Positions 55,243 to 64,000 of a DNA stretch of 64,000 bases are shown here, in pieces. The position numbers were made by a program, and so were the translations under genes. The notes below the pieces were generated by a model that saw only the letters and a program-made list of their open reading frames with translations, was not told the DNA's origin and did no database searches. Position 1 is the stretch's first letter. The number at the start of each line of letters is the position of its first letter. Origin of the DNA: Thiotrichales bacterium 19S3-11 (GTDB taxonomy: Bacteria; Pseudomonadota; Gammaproteobacteria; Francisellales; Francisellaceae); contig JAKJJU010000002.1 in assembly GCA_021713295.1 (NCBI GenBank), positions 121,047 through 185,046 on the forward strand, in the 5' to 3' direction.

Positions 55243-57060
55243 TTATTGTTTTAAATGATTTAGTATCTTCTCAGCCAATGATTGGCTAATGCCTGGCACT
55301 TTAGATAATTCATAAACTGAAGCTTTTGATAACTCCTGCCAACCACCAAAATGATCGAGTAAAGCTTGTCTACGTTTAGCACCAACACCGGGAACAGCTT
55401 CAATTAATGATTGGCGCTTTGCTTTAGAGAATTTTTTTCTTTGGTGAGTAATGGCAAAACGATGTGCCTCATCGCGAATGCGCCTTAATAGCAAAAATGC
55501 AGGATCATATGCTGGTAAATTAACCGCTGCTTGATCAGAGTATAAATAAATATCTTCTTTACCAGAAATACGCTCTTTACCCTTTGCTAAGGATAAAAGT
55601 TTAATCTTATCTTTTAATTGATAAGCTGTAAGCACTTTCTCAGCTTCTTTTAGCTGACCTTTACCGCCATCAATAATTAAGATATCAGGAAAATTATCTT
55701 TTTCTAACGCAGATTTAACTCTTCGCTTAACTGTTTGAGCAATCGCTGCATAATCATCGCCTGAACGAACTCCTTCGATATTATAGTGTCGGTACTGACT
55801 TTTATCCATGCTGGCACCTGAAAACACAACACATGATGCGACCGTTACCTCACCTTGAAAGTGACTAATATCAATACACTCTATCCTTTGTGGTCTAGCT
55901 TTAAGTTTTAACCAACTTGATATAGCATCAAGATACTCAGTCATTTTTTGTTGGCTAATACTTTCTATTTTTAATTTTTGCTCAGCATTAATTTTTGCTA
56001 AATTTTGCCATTTTTTCTTTAAACCTTTAGGTTGTTTTAGCCATTGCATCTTTTTATTTGATAACTGAGATACAGCTGATATTAACGTATCATTAATCCG
56101 GTAAGTATCAGGTAAAATAACCTCATGAGGATAAAAATTATTTCTATGCTCACTAAGATATTGCTGGGCGATAAAGTGATCAATCAAGTCATTATCCGAT
56201 TGATCTAACGAAAGTTTAACAATCCAATTGCGATCACCAATTAGGCTACCATGACGCACGCTTAATAGAACAATACAAGCAAACTCATCCTTAATTGCCA
56301 CACCAATAATATCAATATGTTGATTCGTAGCGTTTTCTATATGTTGCTGCTCCTGCAGACGTCTTAATAGCATTAATTGATCTCTTAAGCGTATCGCCAA
56401 TTCATAGTCTTCGCTATCTGATGCTTGATGCATTTTTTGTGAAACAAAAGCTAAAATTTGCGTTAACTTGCCATCTAAAAACTGCTTTAATAAATCAACT
56501 TGTACTTGATAAATACTAGCTGTTGTTAAACCAACACAAGGTGCTAGACAGCGCTTAATTTGATATTGCAAACAAGGTCTTGTTCTTAATTTGTAATAAC
56601 TATTTTGACATTGGCGTATTGGGAAAAGTTTCTGCAACAAACTTAAGGTATCTTTGACTGAAGATAATGATGGATAAGGGCCAAAGTAGTCATTTTTTTT
56701 ATCAACTTTACCTCTAAAACCAAACACTCTAGGAAATTGATCCTTACTAATTACAATATAAGGATAACTTTTATCATCTTTAAAAAAGATATTATAATGT
56801 GGCTTGTGTTTTTTGATTAAATTACTTTCCAAAATAAAAGCATCATAATCACTTGATGTTACAGTAAACTCAATACGTTTTACCTTTGTAACCATATACA
56901 TCGTTTTTGTATCATGCGCTTTTTTTTGAAAATAACTATTAACACGCTTATAAAGATTTTTAGCCTTTCCGACATATATCAAATGATTACTGTCATCAAA
57001 AAAACGATAAACACCTGATAATTTTGGAATTTTTTTAAGAAAAGTTGTTAACTCAGCCAA
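55243..57060 (-). CDS. uvrC: Excinuclease ABC subunit UvrC
   Basis: Makes both incisions in nucleotide-excision repair. The 605 residues have the N-terminal GIY-YIG nuclease (LSGVYRFF...IYVGKAKNLYKRV), a Cys group (CLQYQIKRCLAPC), a UVR domain that binds UvrB (about 200-240), the RNase H-like nuclease with IECIDISHFQG and IDGGKGQ, and a C-terminal helix-hairpin-helix. Starts three bases after the response-regulator gene, the known uvrY-uvrC arrangement. Confidence 0.97.
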   Translation of the reverse strand: MAELTTFLKKIPKLSGVYRFFDDSNHLIYVGKAKNLYKRVNSYFQKKAHDTKTMYMVTKVKRIEFTVTSSDYDAFILESNLIKKHKPHYNIFFKDDKSYPYIVISKDQFPRVFGFRGKVDKKNDYFGPYPSLSSVKDTLSLLQKLFPIRQCQNSYYKLRTRPCLQYQIKRCLAPCVGLTTASIYQVQVDLLKQFLDGKLTQILAFVSQKMHQASDSEDYELAIRLRDQLMLLRRLQEQQHIENATNQHIDIIGVAIKDEFACIVLLSVRHGSLIGDRNWIVKLSLDQSDNDLIDHFIAQQYLSEHRNNFYPHEVILPDTYRINDTLISAVSQLSNKKMQWLKQPKGLKKKWQNLAKINAEQKLKIESISQQKMTEYLDAISSWLKLKARPQRIECIDISHFQGEVTVASCVVFSGASMDKSQYRHYNIEGVRSGDDYAAIAQTVKRRVKSALEKDNFPDILIIDGGKGQLKEAEKVLTAYQLKDKIKLLSLAKGKERISGKEDIYLYSDQAAVNLPAYDPAFLLLRRIRDEAHRFAITHQRKKFSKAKRQSLIEAVPGVGAKRRQALLDHFGGWQELSKASVYELSKVPGISQSLAEKILNHLKQ

Positions 57061-57063
57061 AAA

Positions 57064-57705
57064 CTAATTATCCATCTCAATTAGCTTATGTTTAAAAGCA
57101 AGATGCGTTAGCTCAACATCTGTCTCAACGTCGAGTTTTTCAAAAAGACGATAACGATAGCTATTGACCGTTTTAGGACTTAAATACAATTGATCAGCAA
57201 TCTCTTGTACTTTCTGACCACTGGTTAACATAATCAACACTTGAAGTTCGCGCTCTGATAAATTATCAAACGGAGATTCATCATCATAAGACAAATGCTT
57301 TAATGCCAATTGCTGAGCCACTTCTGGCGATATATAGCGCTGACCTGCATAAACAGTTTTAATTGCTTTAATAATTTCATCAACGCCAGCACCTTTTGTC
57401 ATATAGCCAGCAGCACCAGCCTGCAGTACGCGAGATGGATAGGGTTCATCTCCGTAAACAGTAACAACAAGCACTTTCGTATTAACCTGACCTTGAACGA
57501 TACGTCGGGTCGCTTCCAAACCACCAATACCTGGCATTTTTACATCCATTAAAACCACATCAGGTTTAAGACTGTTCACAAATTTAATCGCTTCCTCACC
57601 ACTTTTGGCCTCACCAACGATTTTTATTCCAGGAACATCACCTAATAGTTTTTTAATGCCCAATCGTACCAAGTCATGATCATCAACAAGCAATACTCTG
57701 ATCAA
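57064..57705 (-). CDS. GacA/UvrY/LetA-type response regulator
   Basis: 213 residues taken from a TTG at 57705, which follows GGAGG by five bases and gives the usual start IRVLLVDDH. The receiver domain has the phosphoacceptor Asp in VVLMDVKMPG; the C-terminal LuxR-type HTH is LSERELQVLIMLTSGQKVQEIADQLYLSPKTVNSY. Located directly before uvrC, as are gacA, uvrY and Legionella letA. In Legionella this regulator switches on transmission-phase virulence traits through CsrA-sequestering RNAs. Its sensor kinase is not in the window. Confidence 0.9.
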   Translation of the reverse strand: MIRVLLVDDHDLVRLGIKKLLGDVPGIKIVGEAKSGEEAIKFVNSLKPDVVLMDVKMPGIGGLEATRRIVQGQVNTKVLVVTVYGDEPYPSRVLQAGAAGYMTKGAGVDEIIKAIKTVYAGQRYISPEVAQQLALKHLSYDDESPFDNLSERELQVLIMLTSGQKVQEIADQLYLSPKTVNSYRYRLFEKLDVETDVELTHLAFKHKLIEMDN

Positions 57706-57748
57706 CTCAACCTCCAATGATAATCAATCTCTAAAATCATTTGCTAAA

Positions 57749-57777
57749 ATAATACCATAGACTATCTAAGTGGTCAC
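57749..57777 (-). promoter_or_regulatory. Candidate promoter of the response-regulator/uvrC operon
   Basis: Minus strand: GTGACC (57772-57777), 17 bases, TATTAT (57749-57754), about 44 bases before the TTG start. A dyad AAGTGG/CCACTT (57768-57792) with a 13-base spacer overlaps the -35 and could be an operator. Confidence 0.4.
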
Positions 57778-57971
57778 GATAATAGTCCACTTCAATACAA
57801 AGATATTATCATATTATATTTACAAATCTAATCACTTAAATTATTTCATCAAAATCAACTGCATGATTTTCATAATAATTTAAACGACTTAAGAATAAAA
57901 ACGCCCTTAAAATTATGCATTCTAAAGGCAGTCTATTTCAGAATAGTTATTCTATTTTTTGACACAAATTT

Positions 57972-58778
57972 TTATGGAACAAGCAATGTTACCTGATATA
58001 TTTTCGCACCATCTTTAAAGCTTGCAGGCATTGTCTCTTCTGTGTCAACTTCACGTGCCGTAAAGCCTTCATAACGGTAAGTTAAATACATCAAGCGACC
58101 ATCAACACAGCATAGTGTATCGTTTAGCATGCGTGGATCCTTCACTTCGATTCCAACACACTTAGAAAATATGCTTTTACCTGTAATAGTCTGCACATCA
58201 CCATCATTTAAAATACGCGCAACCAACTCCAACATCGTCTGCTTTGCTTCAAATGCTTTTTTATCTCCAATAACAGGCGATAGATACTTACCTAACAACA
58301 ACCACTCTGGTGTTGCAAATATACCATGTTTTTGAAACTCATCTGTTAAATCATTACCTGCAACAACATGCACACCGCCATATTTGCCATGACGCCAAGC
58401 TTGTATTGCTTTATCTCCATATTGCGTACCAATTTCTTTATCAGTCACACGCGCTAATGTTTGTAAATAACGCAAACGGTCGCCACGAGACTCTGGTGCA
58501 TATAATTCATATTCATTTTTAGTCGCTCTTGGTGGTTCTCCTTCATTAAACAATAGCCAATTTGCAGAACACTCAATTCCAAGATTTCTTGCTCGCTTAC
58601 AAACTTTCTCAGCCACATATTTAGTTAAATCGCGCTTGTTTGATTCAACAAGACGTAAGGTCGCTACACCAATCATATCTTCAAAACCAGCTTCTTCACA
58701 AAAGTTTTTTTGTGATAACTTAGTTAAACGACGTAAATAAATTACTCTATCTTTTGCATTTGAAAAATCCAGTGCCAT
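57972..58778 (-). CDS. Protein with two tandem helix-turn-helix-like repeats
   Basis: 268 residues. Residues 9-88 (DRVIYLRRLTKLSQKNF...SANWLLFNEGEPP) and 98-170 (DRLRYLQTLARVTDKEI...TPEWLLLGKYLSP) share one plan: D-R-x-x-Y-L-R/Q-x-L, a helix pair, then about 45-55 residues later W-L-L-x-x-G/E. The first resembles a phage-type XRE domain. The C-terminal 95 residues are beta-rich and unlike LexA/S24 peptidases. Probably a DNA-binding regulator that touches two half-sites. Codes away from arsC; a 21-base dyad lies 70 bases upstream. Confidence 0.7.
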   Translation of the reverse strand: MALDFSNAKDRVIYLRRLTKLSQKNFCEEAGFEDMIGVATLRLVESNKRDLTKYVAEKVCKRARNLGIECSANWLLFNEGEPPRATKNEYELYAPESRGDRLRYLQTLARVTDKEIGTQYGDKAIQAWRHGKYGGVHVVAGNDLTDEFQKHGIFATPEWLLLGKYLSPVIGDKKAFEAKQTMLELVARILNDGDVQTITGKSIFSKCVGIEVKDPRMLNDTLCCVDGRLMYLTYRYEGFTAREVDTEETMPASFKDGAKIYQVTLLVP

Positions 58779-59163
58779 TTTTTTCTCTCTCTTAAGTTAA
58801 TTGTCCATCCTGGCGTCCATCAACAACATTTACATAATCACTCTACAGAGCAATTTTGGAAATATTGCTTGATGCATTTATATCATACTTCCAAAGCACA
58901 TGTCCAACCACTTCACATAAAAATTTAATAATTTTCTTAGTAACTCATTCTTGTTAAATAAAAAAAACCGCTGTCAGTCAGGAAAAATCGACTTTTCTTG
59001 AAATATTTCATTTATCTTCTATACGGTATTTTTCTATCTATAAAAGTGCATTATGACTGATTAAAAATGTTAATTATTAAATCAAGCCTAATGCGCTATC
59101 GTTGACTAAAAAAACTTGTTATTATTGTCTTAGATTTTCAAAATAAAACTGACAGGCTTATAC
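58779..59163. other. 385-base intergenic region between divergent genes
   Basis: No ORF of note. It holds the dyad at 58849-58869 and a possible plus-strand promoter for arsC (TTGAAA, 16 bases, TATACG) around 58999-59026. The remainder is A+T-rich with nothing recognised. Confidence 0.5.
58849..58869. promoter_or_regulatory. Candidate operator upstream of the tandem-HTH gene
   Basis: AGCAAT (58849-58854) and its exact inverse ATTGCT (58864-58869) are separated by nine bases, a spacing that suits an HTH dimer or two HTH domains on one chain. It is 70 bases before the HTH gene. Autoregulation is inferred. Confidence 0.35.
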
Positions 59164-59526
59164 ATGAAAACCATACTCTATCACAACCCAAAGTGCAGCA
59201 AAAGTCGCCAAGCGCTGGATTACTTAACTAAAAACGTCTCAGAATTTGAAGTGGTTGAATATTTAAAAACACCTCCGTCCTCTGACGAAATTTTAACGAT
59301 CTGTCAACGACTAAACATTACCCCTAAAGCACTTATTCGCACTAAAGAGAAACTTTTCTCAGAGTTAGGGTTATCAATTGAAAATGATTTAAGTGACTAT
59401 CAATGGGCTGAACTACTTGCAAATCATCCAGCTTTATTAGAACGACCAATTGTACTGACAGCTGATGATGCAGCAATTGGACGACCACTAGAAAATATTA
59501 TTGATTTATTCTCAATCTCTAAATAA
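59164..59526 (+). CDS. arsC: ArsC-family arsenate reductase (glutaredoxin type)
   Basis: 120-residue thioredoxin-fold protein of the glutaredoxin-dependent arsenate reductase (ArsC/YffB) family. The N-terminal LYHNPKCSKSRQALDYL holds the catalytic Cys, and RPIVLTADDAAIGRP near the C-terminus holds the family's substrate-site Arg. No ars operon is nearby, so the true role may be general redox. It overlaps the convergent nadC gene by eight bases. Confidence 0.87.
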   Translation: MKTILYHNPKCSKSRQALDYLTKNVSEFEVVEYLKTPPSSDEILTICQRLNITPKALIRTKEKLFSELGLSIENDLSDYQWAELLANHPALLERPIVLTADDAAIGRPLENIIDLFSISK

Positions 59527-60394
59527 ATCGCATAGATAAATCAACTGCTTGAATATGCTTTGTAATTCCACCAATGGAAATAAAGTCAATACCACTTTCT
59601 GCTATACCTACAACACGCTGTAAGTCGACATTACCTGAAGCTTCAAGTAATGCTTGGGCATTTGTGAAACTAACTGCTTGTTGCATTTCTAACAAATTAA
59701 AGTTATCCAACATGATCACATCAGCCTTTGCTTTGATTGCCTCAGCAAGTTCATCAAAATTTTCAACCTCAACTTCAATGGCTTTCTCAGGTGCAACTTT
59801 CCTAGCTTTTTCCACGGCCTTAGCAATTGACCCACAAGCGATTATATGATTTTCTTTGATTAAAAATGCATCGAATAAACCAATGCGATGGTTCATACCA
59901 CCACCACAGTTAACGGCATATTTTTGTGCATAGCGAAACCCTGGTATTGTTTTTCTGGTATCTAATATTTGTGCATTAGTATGTGCTATTTTTTCAACAA
60001 ATAAATTAGTTTTTGTTGCAACGCCAGATAACATTTGCAAAAAATTCATTGCTGTTCTTTCAGCCGTAAGGATATCTTTTGCATTACCATCAACTTCAAA
60101 CAAAATAGTACCTTCTGCAACTTTATCACCGTCACTTACATAATTAAGTAGTTTAATTTGTGGGTTAATTTGTCTGAATACCTCTTCAACCCACGCCATT
60201 GCACAAACAACCATTGGTTCTCTCGTAATAACCTGAGCTCTCGCTTGGGTGGTTTCTTTGACCAATTCAGCTGTAATATCACCTGTTTGAATATCTTCTT
60301 CTAAGGCATCGGCAACCATCTTTTGAATGATTTCTTGATTGATTTTATCAATCTGCTTTATGTTTAAATGTAATTTATTTTGTACTTCGTGCAT
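59519..60394 (-). CDS. nadC: Nicotinate-nucleotide pyrophosphorylase NadC
   Basis: Converts quinolinate and PRPP to nicotinate mononucleotide in NAD synthesis. The 291 residues include EDIQTGDITAELV near 35, the PRPP/quinolinate site TRKTIPGFRYAQKYAVNCGGGMNHR, EVEVENFDE and GIDFISIGGITKHI. Length matches the family. Starts 10 bases after an SDR gene on the same strand; nadA and nadB are not adjacent. Confidence 0.96.
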   Translation of the reverse strand: MHEVQNKLHLNIKQIDKINQEIIQKMVADALEEDIQTGDITAELVKETTQARAQVITREPMVVCAMAWVEEVFRQINPQIKLLNYVSDGDKVAEGTILFEVDGNAKDILTAERTAMNFLQMLSGVATKTNLFVEKIAHTNAQILDTRKTIPGFRYAQKYAVNCGGGMNHRIGLFDAFLIKENHIIACGSIAKAVEKARKVAPEKAIEVEVENFDELAEAIKAKADVIMLDNFNLLEMQQAVSFTNAQALLEASGNVDLQRVVGIAESGIDFISIGGITKHIQAVDLSMRFI

Positions 60395-60403
60395 TTACTT
60401 TCT

Positions 60404-61096
60404 CTACCAATGAATTAGTTGACCATCATAATTATAAAAGGTACCACTGTTATTAAGTGTCAGATCATCAATAACTGCAGCAATTCCTTTAACACTACTT
60501 TGAGCATCTATTAATGCACTTTCTCCTCCCATATCCGTTTTGACCCAGCCAGGATGTATCATTGCAACCGATATACCTTCGACTTTCAAATCAATACTTA
60601 AGCTTCTTGCTGCTGCATTTAAAGCTGCTTTTGACATTCGATAACCATATCGACCACCTGATTGATTATCCGATATTGAACCCATTTTACTTGTTATCAT
60701 AATGATTTTAGCACCATCATTTACTAACGGTAATAGCGCATGGGTTACAGCTAACGAACCAAATGCATTGACTTTCATATTGTGCATCATTTGCTCCAAA
60801 TCAAAGTTAGCTAATGAGTCATTGCACCATTGACCTGCATTATTTATCAATATATCAATCGTCTTAGGTTTAATTTTATTCAGCATTGCATCAATTGATT
60901 GTTGATTGGTTATATCAACTTTATCAATCACATCTAAATCACTATTTTTTGTTAGTTTAAGTAGTTCACCTGACAATTCCCTACACGTAGCAATTACATG
61001 ATGACCTTGATCAAGATAATACTTAAGCATCGCAAGGCCAATACCTCGATTAGCACCAGTAATTACAACGGTCTTTTTAATACTTTGATTATGCAT
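60404..61096 (-). CDS. Short-chain dehydrogenase/reductase
   Basis: 230 residues with the NAD(P)-binding TGANRGIGLAM near residue 14, NNAGQW near 86 and the catalytic YxxxK in YGYRMSKAAL. Classical SDR of the C-factor/CsgA-like kind (short, no substrate domain). Substrate cannot be read. It overlaps the aminopeptidase gene by eight bases, so the two are co-transcribed. Confidence 0.85.
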   Translation of the reverse strand: MHNQSIKKTVVITGANRGIGLAMLKYYLDQGHHVIATCRELSGELLKLTKNSDLDVIDKVDITNQQSIDAMLNKIKPKTIDILINNAGQWCNDSLANFDLEQMMHNMKVNAFGSLAVTHALLPLVNDGAKIIMITSKMGSISDNQSGGRYGYRMSKAALNAAARSLSIDLKVEGISVAMIHPGWVKTDMGGESALIDAQSSVKGIAAVIDDLTLNNSGTFYNYDGQLIHW

Positions 61097-62876
61097 TTGC
61101 TATAGCCTCAGTCTGCTCTAATAACCAATCTATAATGGCTTGATTGTCAATTAACGGTATAATTTCATCACGAATTCTTTGATGGTATGTATTGATTTGT
61201 CTAATTTCTTCAACTGATAATAATTGTTTATCAATCAACTTTAAATTATAGGGTACTAAGGTTAAGTCTTTAAATTGATAAAACTCACCATAATCCGTTG
61301 TTTTATGATCAATAACTAAGCATAAGTTCTCAATTCTAATGCCGTAATCACCATCTTGATAATATCCAGGTTCATTACTTACAATCATACCTGGCTTTAA
61401 AGGCACTTTGGTAACAACTTTAGATATCTTTTGTGGCCCTTCATGAACACACAAAAAACAACCAACGCCATGACCTGTGCCATGACGATAATCTAAGCCA
61501 TTTTTCCATAAAGGTAAGCGCGCTAATATATCCAGTGTCTCCCCACAGGTTCCATTTGCAAATACTGCATTACCCAAAGCTAAATGCCCTTTTAATACTA
61601 ATGTGTAATTTGTTTTTTGTTCATCCGTTGGATTACCTAGATGGACAACGCGTGTGATATCTGTCGTCCCTTCATAGTATTGCCCACCGGAATCAACCAA
61701 ATATAAATTACTATCATCAATTGCAATATCTGTTTTATCAGATACGGCATAATGAATAATAGCGCCATGTGCCCCAAAACCACTAATTGTATTAAAACTT
61801 GCACCAACACAGCCTGACTGCTCCAGTCTAAATTGATATAATTTATCAGATGCTGATAATTCAGTGACACCATTTTGCCAGTTATTTTCAAGCCATTGTA
61901 AAAAACTTATCACAGCTACAGCATCTTTTTTATGCGCCGTTTGCATGCCTTTTTGCTCAACAGCGTTTTTAACTGCTTTTAAACGAACGACTGGAGATTG
62001 ATTGTAATAAGGTGTAATCGCATCATTTAAATTATTTATAACCCACTGATTTATCGTTGCGTCATCTAAGTAGACACGACCTTCTAGAGAAGCTAAGTCT
62101 TTTTCAAAAGAGGACTGAGCTTTAACAACAACACCCTGAAAACTCAAATTTTGAGTGATCTCTTGAGTAATTTTATCTAAGTCAATGTACAAAGTTGCAC
62201 AATCTAGTGCGATAATTGCATAGCAAATTGCTACAGGGTTAAAATTAACATCATTACCTCTAATATTAAAAAGCCAAGCAATTTCATCTAAAGCAGACAA
62301 AATTAAATATTGACAATTTGCACTTGCCATTTCTTCCTGAATTTGTTGGATTTTTTCTTTTGCTGATAAACCTGTATAATTTTCATCAATACAAAAAATA
62401 GGATCTTTAGGCAAAGCAGGTAATGTTTCAACCTGACTTCTTGTTTGATCAACCAAATTGTCTTCAATAAAAAGAAGCTCTCCTTGATGTGCATTTAAAG
62501 CACAGCGCAGCATATGCGCACGTTTAACACTAATTACTTTAGGGTCAACTCCTAGTTGTATGCCCTTAGGTTGAGTTCCAATCCAGCTTTCTATCTCAGG
62601 CGAAAAACCCGTCTGCTTCATCAGCTTAAATGCTTGAGGATCTAACTCTTTTTCTGCTTGTAAAAAGTAGCGTCCATCTGTCCATAAATAAGCTTGATGA
62701 TTACCGATTAATACATCACCTGCACTCCCTGTAAAATGACTTATCCAACTGCGTCTTTGCCAACATGCCGGCACATATTCACTGTTATGCTCATCACTTG
62801 AAGGCACTAAATAGTAGTCCAGTTGATTTTCGTTCATTTTTTCGCGAAGTATACTTAAACGTTGATCAGACATCAT
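61089..62876 (-). CDS. pepP: Xaa-Pro aminopeptidase (aminopeptidase P, M24B family)
   Basis: 595 residues, the long three-domain form like eukaryotic cytosolic aminopeptidase P. Two creatinase-like N-terminal domains (about 1-300) precede the pita-bread catalytic domain, where metal ligands appear in order: DSGGQYYEGTTDITR (two Asp), HGTGHGVGCFLCVHEGP (His), NEPGYY (Glu) and IRIENL (Glu). Cleaves N-terminal residues before proline. AGGAG precedes the ATG. Symbol follows function only; E. coli PepP is shorter. Confidence 0.9.
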   Translation of the reverse strand: MMSDQRLSILREKMNENQLDYYLVPSSDEHNSEYVPACWQRRSWISHFTGSAGDVLIGNHQAYLWTDGRYFLQAEKELDPQAFKLMKQTGFSPEIESWIGTQPKGIQLGVDPKVISVKRAHMLRCALNAHQGELLFIEDNLVDQTRSQVETLPALPKDPIFCIDENYTGLSAKEKIQQIQEEMASANCQYLILSALDEIAWLFNIRGNDVNFNPVAICYAIIALDCATLYIDLDKITQEITQNLSFQGVVVKAQSSFEKDLASLEGRVYLDDATINQWVINNLNDAITPYYNQSPVVRLKAVKNAVEQKGMQTAHKKDAVAVISFLQWLENNWQNGVTELSASDKLYQFRLEQSGCVGASFNTISGFGAHGAIIHYAVSDKTDIAIDDSNLYLVDSGGQYYEGTTDITRVVHLGNPTDEQKTNYTLVLKGHLALGNAVFANGTCGETLDILARLPLWKNGLDYRHGTGHGVGCFLCVHEGPQKISKVVTKVPLKPGMIVSNEPGYYQDGDYGIRIENLCLVIDHKTTDYGEFYQFKDLTLVPYNLKLIDKQLLSVEEIRQINTYHQRIRDEIIPLIDNQAIIDWLLEQTEAIANA

Positions 62877-63112
62877 GACCTGCTCCTTTCGTATTCAGTA
62901 ATCAATTAAGAAATTTACGGCTATAGTGCCTGATAATATGCCAGCATACAACGCAAACTTCAAGAAAACACTATAGATAGCTTAGATTTAAATAGCTTCT
63001 GATTATTTTATAAATAATTGAGTTTTAGTATTGACTTAATAAAAATAAATTGTAATAATGTACCGTTGTAGAAGCACAAACTACAACAGCATAACTTTGG
63101 GGGGAAATAACT

Positions 63113-63508
63113 ATGCAAACTGAATTAACTAATACACTGAAACAACTCAAAAAAAGTTTATCCAATTTAGAATTACCAGAGGATGTCTTTAAGTCGTTTG
63201 CTATTAATTTTTATGATTATACCGTTAATCACTTATCAGGTAGCGAAAAAGAAAACCCAGAGATCGTCCAACAACGATTATTCAAACAACTACAAAAAAG
63301 CCTTAATTTAGCTCAATACTACGCTAACTTTAATCAGCTTAGATTAATAATCTATAACTGGTATAGCCATGACTGTGACAATATAGAAACTACATTTAAG
63401 CTTATTGCGGTTCAAAATGCTTTAATTGAATTATTAGAATCTCAAATTTTAAACTACTTTATCCCAACTTTATTACCGGAATATCTTAGCCTACAAGCAG
63501 TTAATTAA
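63113..63508 (+). CDS. Unknown 131-residue protein
   Basis: Soluble and helical, with two heptad-like stretches (about 5-30 and 60-80) and an aromatic middle (LAQYYANFNQLRLIIYNWY). A run of six G lies before the ATG (ribosome site, spacing about seven). No family recognised. It stands alone between the aminopeptidase and an insertion sequence remnant; it could be lineage-specific or effector-like. Confidence 0.55.
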   Translation: MQTELTNTLKQLKKSLSNLELPEDVFKSFAINFYDYTVNHLSGSEKENPEIVQQRLFKQLQKSLNLAQYYANFNQLRLIIYNWYSHDCDNIETTFKLIAVQNALIELLESQILNYFIPTLLPEYLSLQAVN

Positions 63509-63762
63509 CGCAAAATCATATAAATGCATAAAGGACTATTTATATTCAATAATTAACCTACCTAACCAATTTATTGAAACACATTTTGTATCTTATATTT
63601 CAAAAATATTGATTTATATAACAAATTAATACAAATGGATGAAATAATAAATATAATGATAATCACGCATATAATAATTATAATATTTCACAGATACCCC
63701 GAAACTAAAGCATCTATCAGATAGTCAAAAGTCAGATTCCATTGTCAAAAGAGTTATATACG
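63509..63762. other. Intergenic stretch without recognised gene
   Basis: Very A+T-rich. Contains two copies of GTCAAAAG (near 63724 and 63744) and nothing else that I can support. Confidence 0.4.
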
Positions 63763-63891
63763 ATGAATCAAAGTATTACTACCATATTGCAACTAAAGTA
63801 TATGGATCTGAAACAATTATCGCTGACAAGTTTAGGACTTCCATCACATGATAACTTTGATTATTCTGAACTATATAGCACCACCCACTAA
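63763..63891 (+). CDS. Short ORF next to the IS element, perhaps a truncated gene
   Basis: 42 codons from the ATG at 63763 to TAA at 63891. It reads MNQSITTILQLKYMDLKQLS and ends within four bases of the transposase stop on the other strand. No strong ribosome site and no family recognised. It may be the N-terminus of a gene broken by insertion of the element, or chance. Confidence 0.25.
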   Translation: MNQSITTILQLKYMDLKQLSLTSLGLPSHDNFDYSELYSTTH

Positions 63892-64000
63892 TAAATAGTT
63901 AATTTATCTAGCACTATTTCCATAGCATCAGCTAAGGTTGTTTTAATATATCTCATTTTTTTTCTAATTGCTGTTTTAACTTTATGCCAGTAATGCTCAA
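63888..64000 (-). mobile_element. IS630-family transposase, C-terminal 37 codons (5' part beyond the window)
   Basis: Minus-strand frame entering from the window edge and stopping at TAG (63888-63890). It reads EHYWHKVKTAIRKKMRYIKT and ends in VLDKLTIY. The E-H-Y-W-H-K-x-K motif followed by a short basic helix is typical of the end of IS630-type DDE transposases. The element's left inverted repeat should lie near 63850-63888 but was not identified. Confidence 0.65.

Noticed and set aside
1..64000. tRNA, rRNA, CRISPR arrays, riboswitches and prophage
   Set aside because: Looked for by eye on both strands; no cloverleaf, regularly spaced repeat, rRNA segment or phage structural gene was found.

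Overview
The window is A+T-rich DNA from a gammaproteobacterium. The housekeeping genes are gammaproteobacterial in type and order: amgK divergent from lptD-surA-rsmA-apaH, ihfB, mnmE, rsxB-nth, sspA-ribD-sohB-holB-yhbY-hemB, a uvrY/letA-type regulator beside uvrC, and cydAB. A 961-residue DotA/TraY-family protein points to a Dot/Icm-type (IVB) secretion system, as in Legionella, Coxiella, Rickettsiella and related intracellular or protist-associated lineages. The genus cannot be fixed from this window.

Layout. 1-4955: the N-terminal part of an unknown, effector-like gene, then clpB behind a heat-shock-type promoter, then the sugar kinase gene amgK. 5050-13246: the outer-membrane biogenesis and rRNA maturation run lptD-surA-rsmA-apaH, two small envelope genes, ihfB and mnmE. 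13226-15013: a LysR regulator divergent from a TauE/SafE exporter. 15063-18412: three unknown genes, two of almost equal length (446 and 447 residues) with degenerate protein-kinase-like segments. 18604-24031: an APC permease, recN, sthA and a membrane hydroxylase. 24052-26911: two putative Cys-His-Asp (papain-like) proteins flanking a MAPEG gene. 27107-36554: rsxB-nth, a DUF1841 gene and a cluster of efflux modules (two HlyD+FUSC sets and a Bcr/CflA transporter), with yccA and tusDC inside. 36619-41670: the co-directional sspA-to-hemB run. 41896-45763: a PQ-loop protein, a repeat protein and a YtrA-type GntR/ABC operon. 46059-48944: dotA, with no other dot/icm gene in the window. 49082-52389: cydAB with a small membrane gene, then a DUF2061 gene. 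52576-53215: two small unknown ORFs and the 3' remnant of a LysR gene. 53259-57705: htpG with a heat-shock-type promoter, then uvrC and its response regulator. 57972-62876: a protein with two HTH-like repeats, arsC, nadC, an SDR and an aminopeptidase P. 63113-64000: an unknown gene and the C-terminal end of an IS630-type transposase running off the window.

How it fits together. Conserved core genes are interrupted by lineage-specific genes of unknown function. Several of these (1-1062, 15063-18412, 24052-26911, 42590-43645) look like secreted effectors: large, soluble, with no signal peptide, and with either eukaryotic-type or cysteine-protease-like signatures. With dotA nearby, the working hypothesis is a set of undescribed Dot/Icm substrates. 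This is inferred from sequence character only. Regulatory signals visible by eye are sigma-32-like promoters for clpB and htpG, a palindrome covering the -35 of the GntR/ABC operon, a LysR-type dyad, and an ArcA-box-like sequence before cydA.
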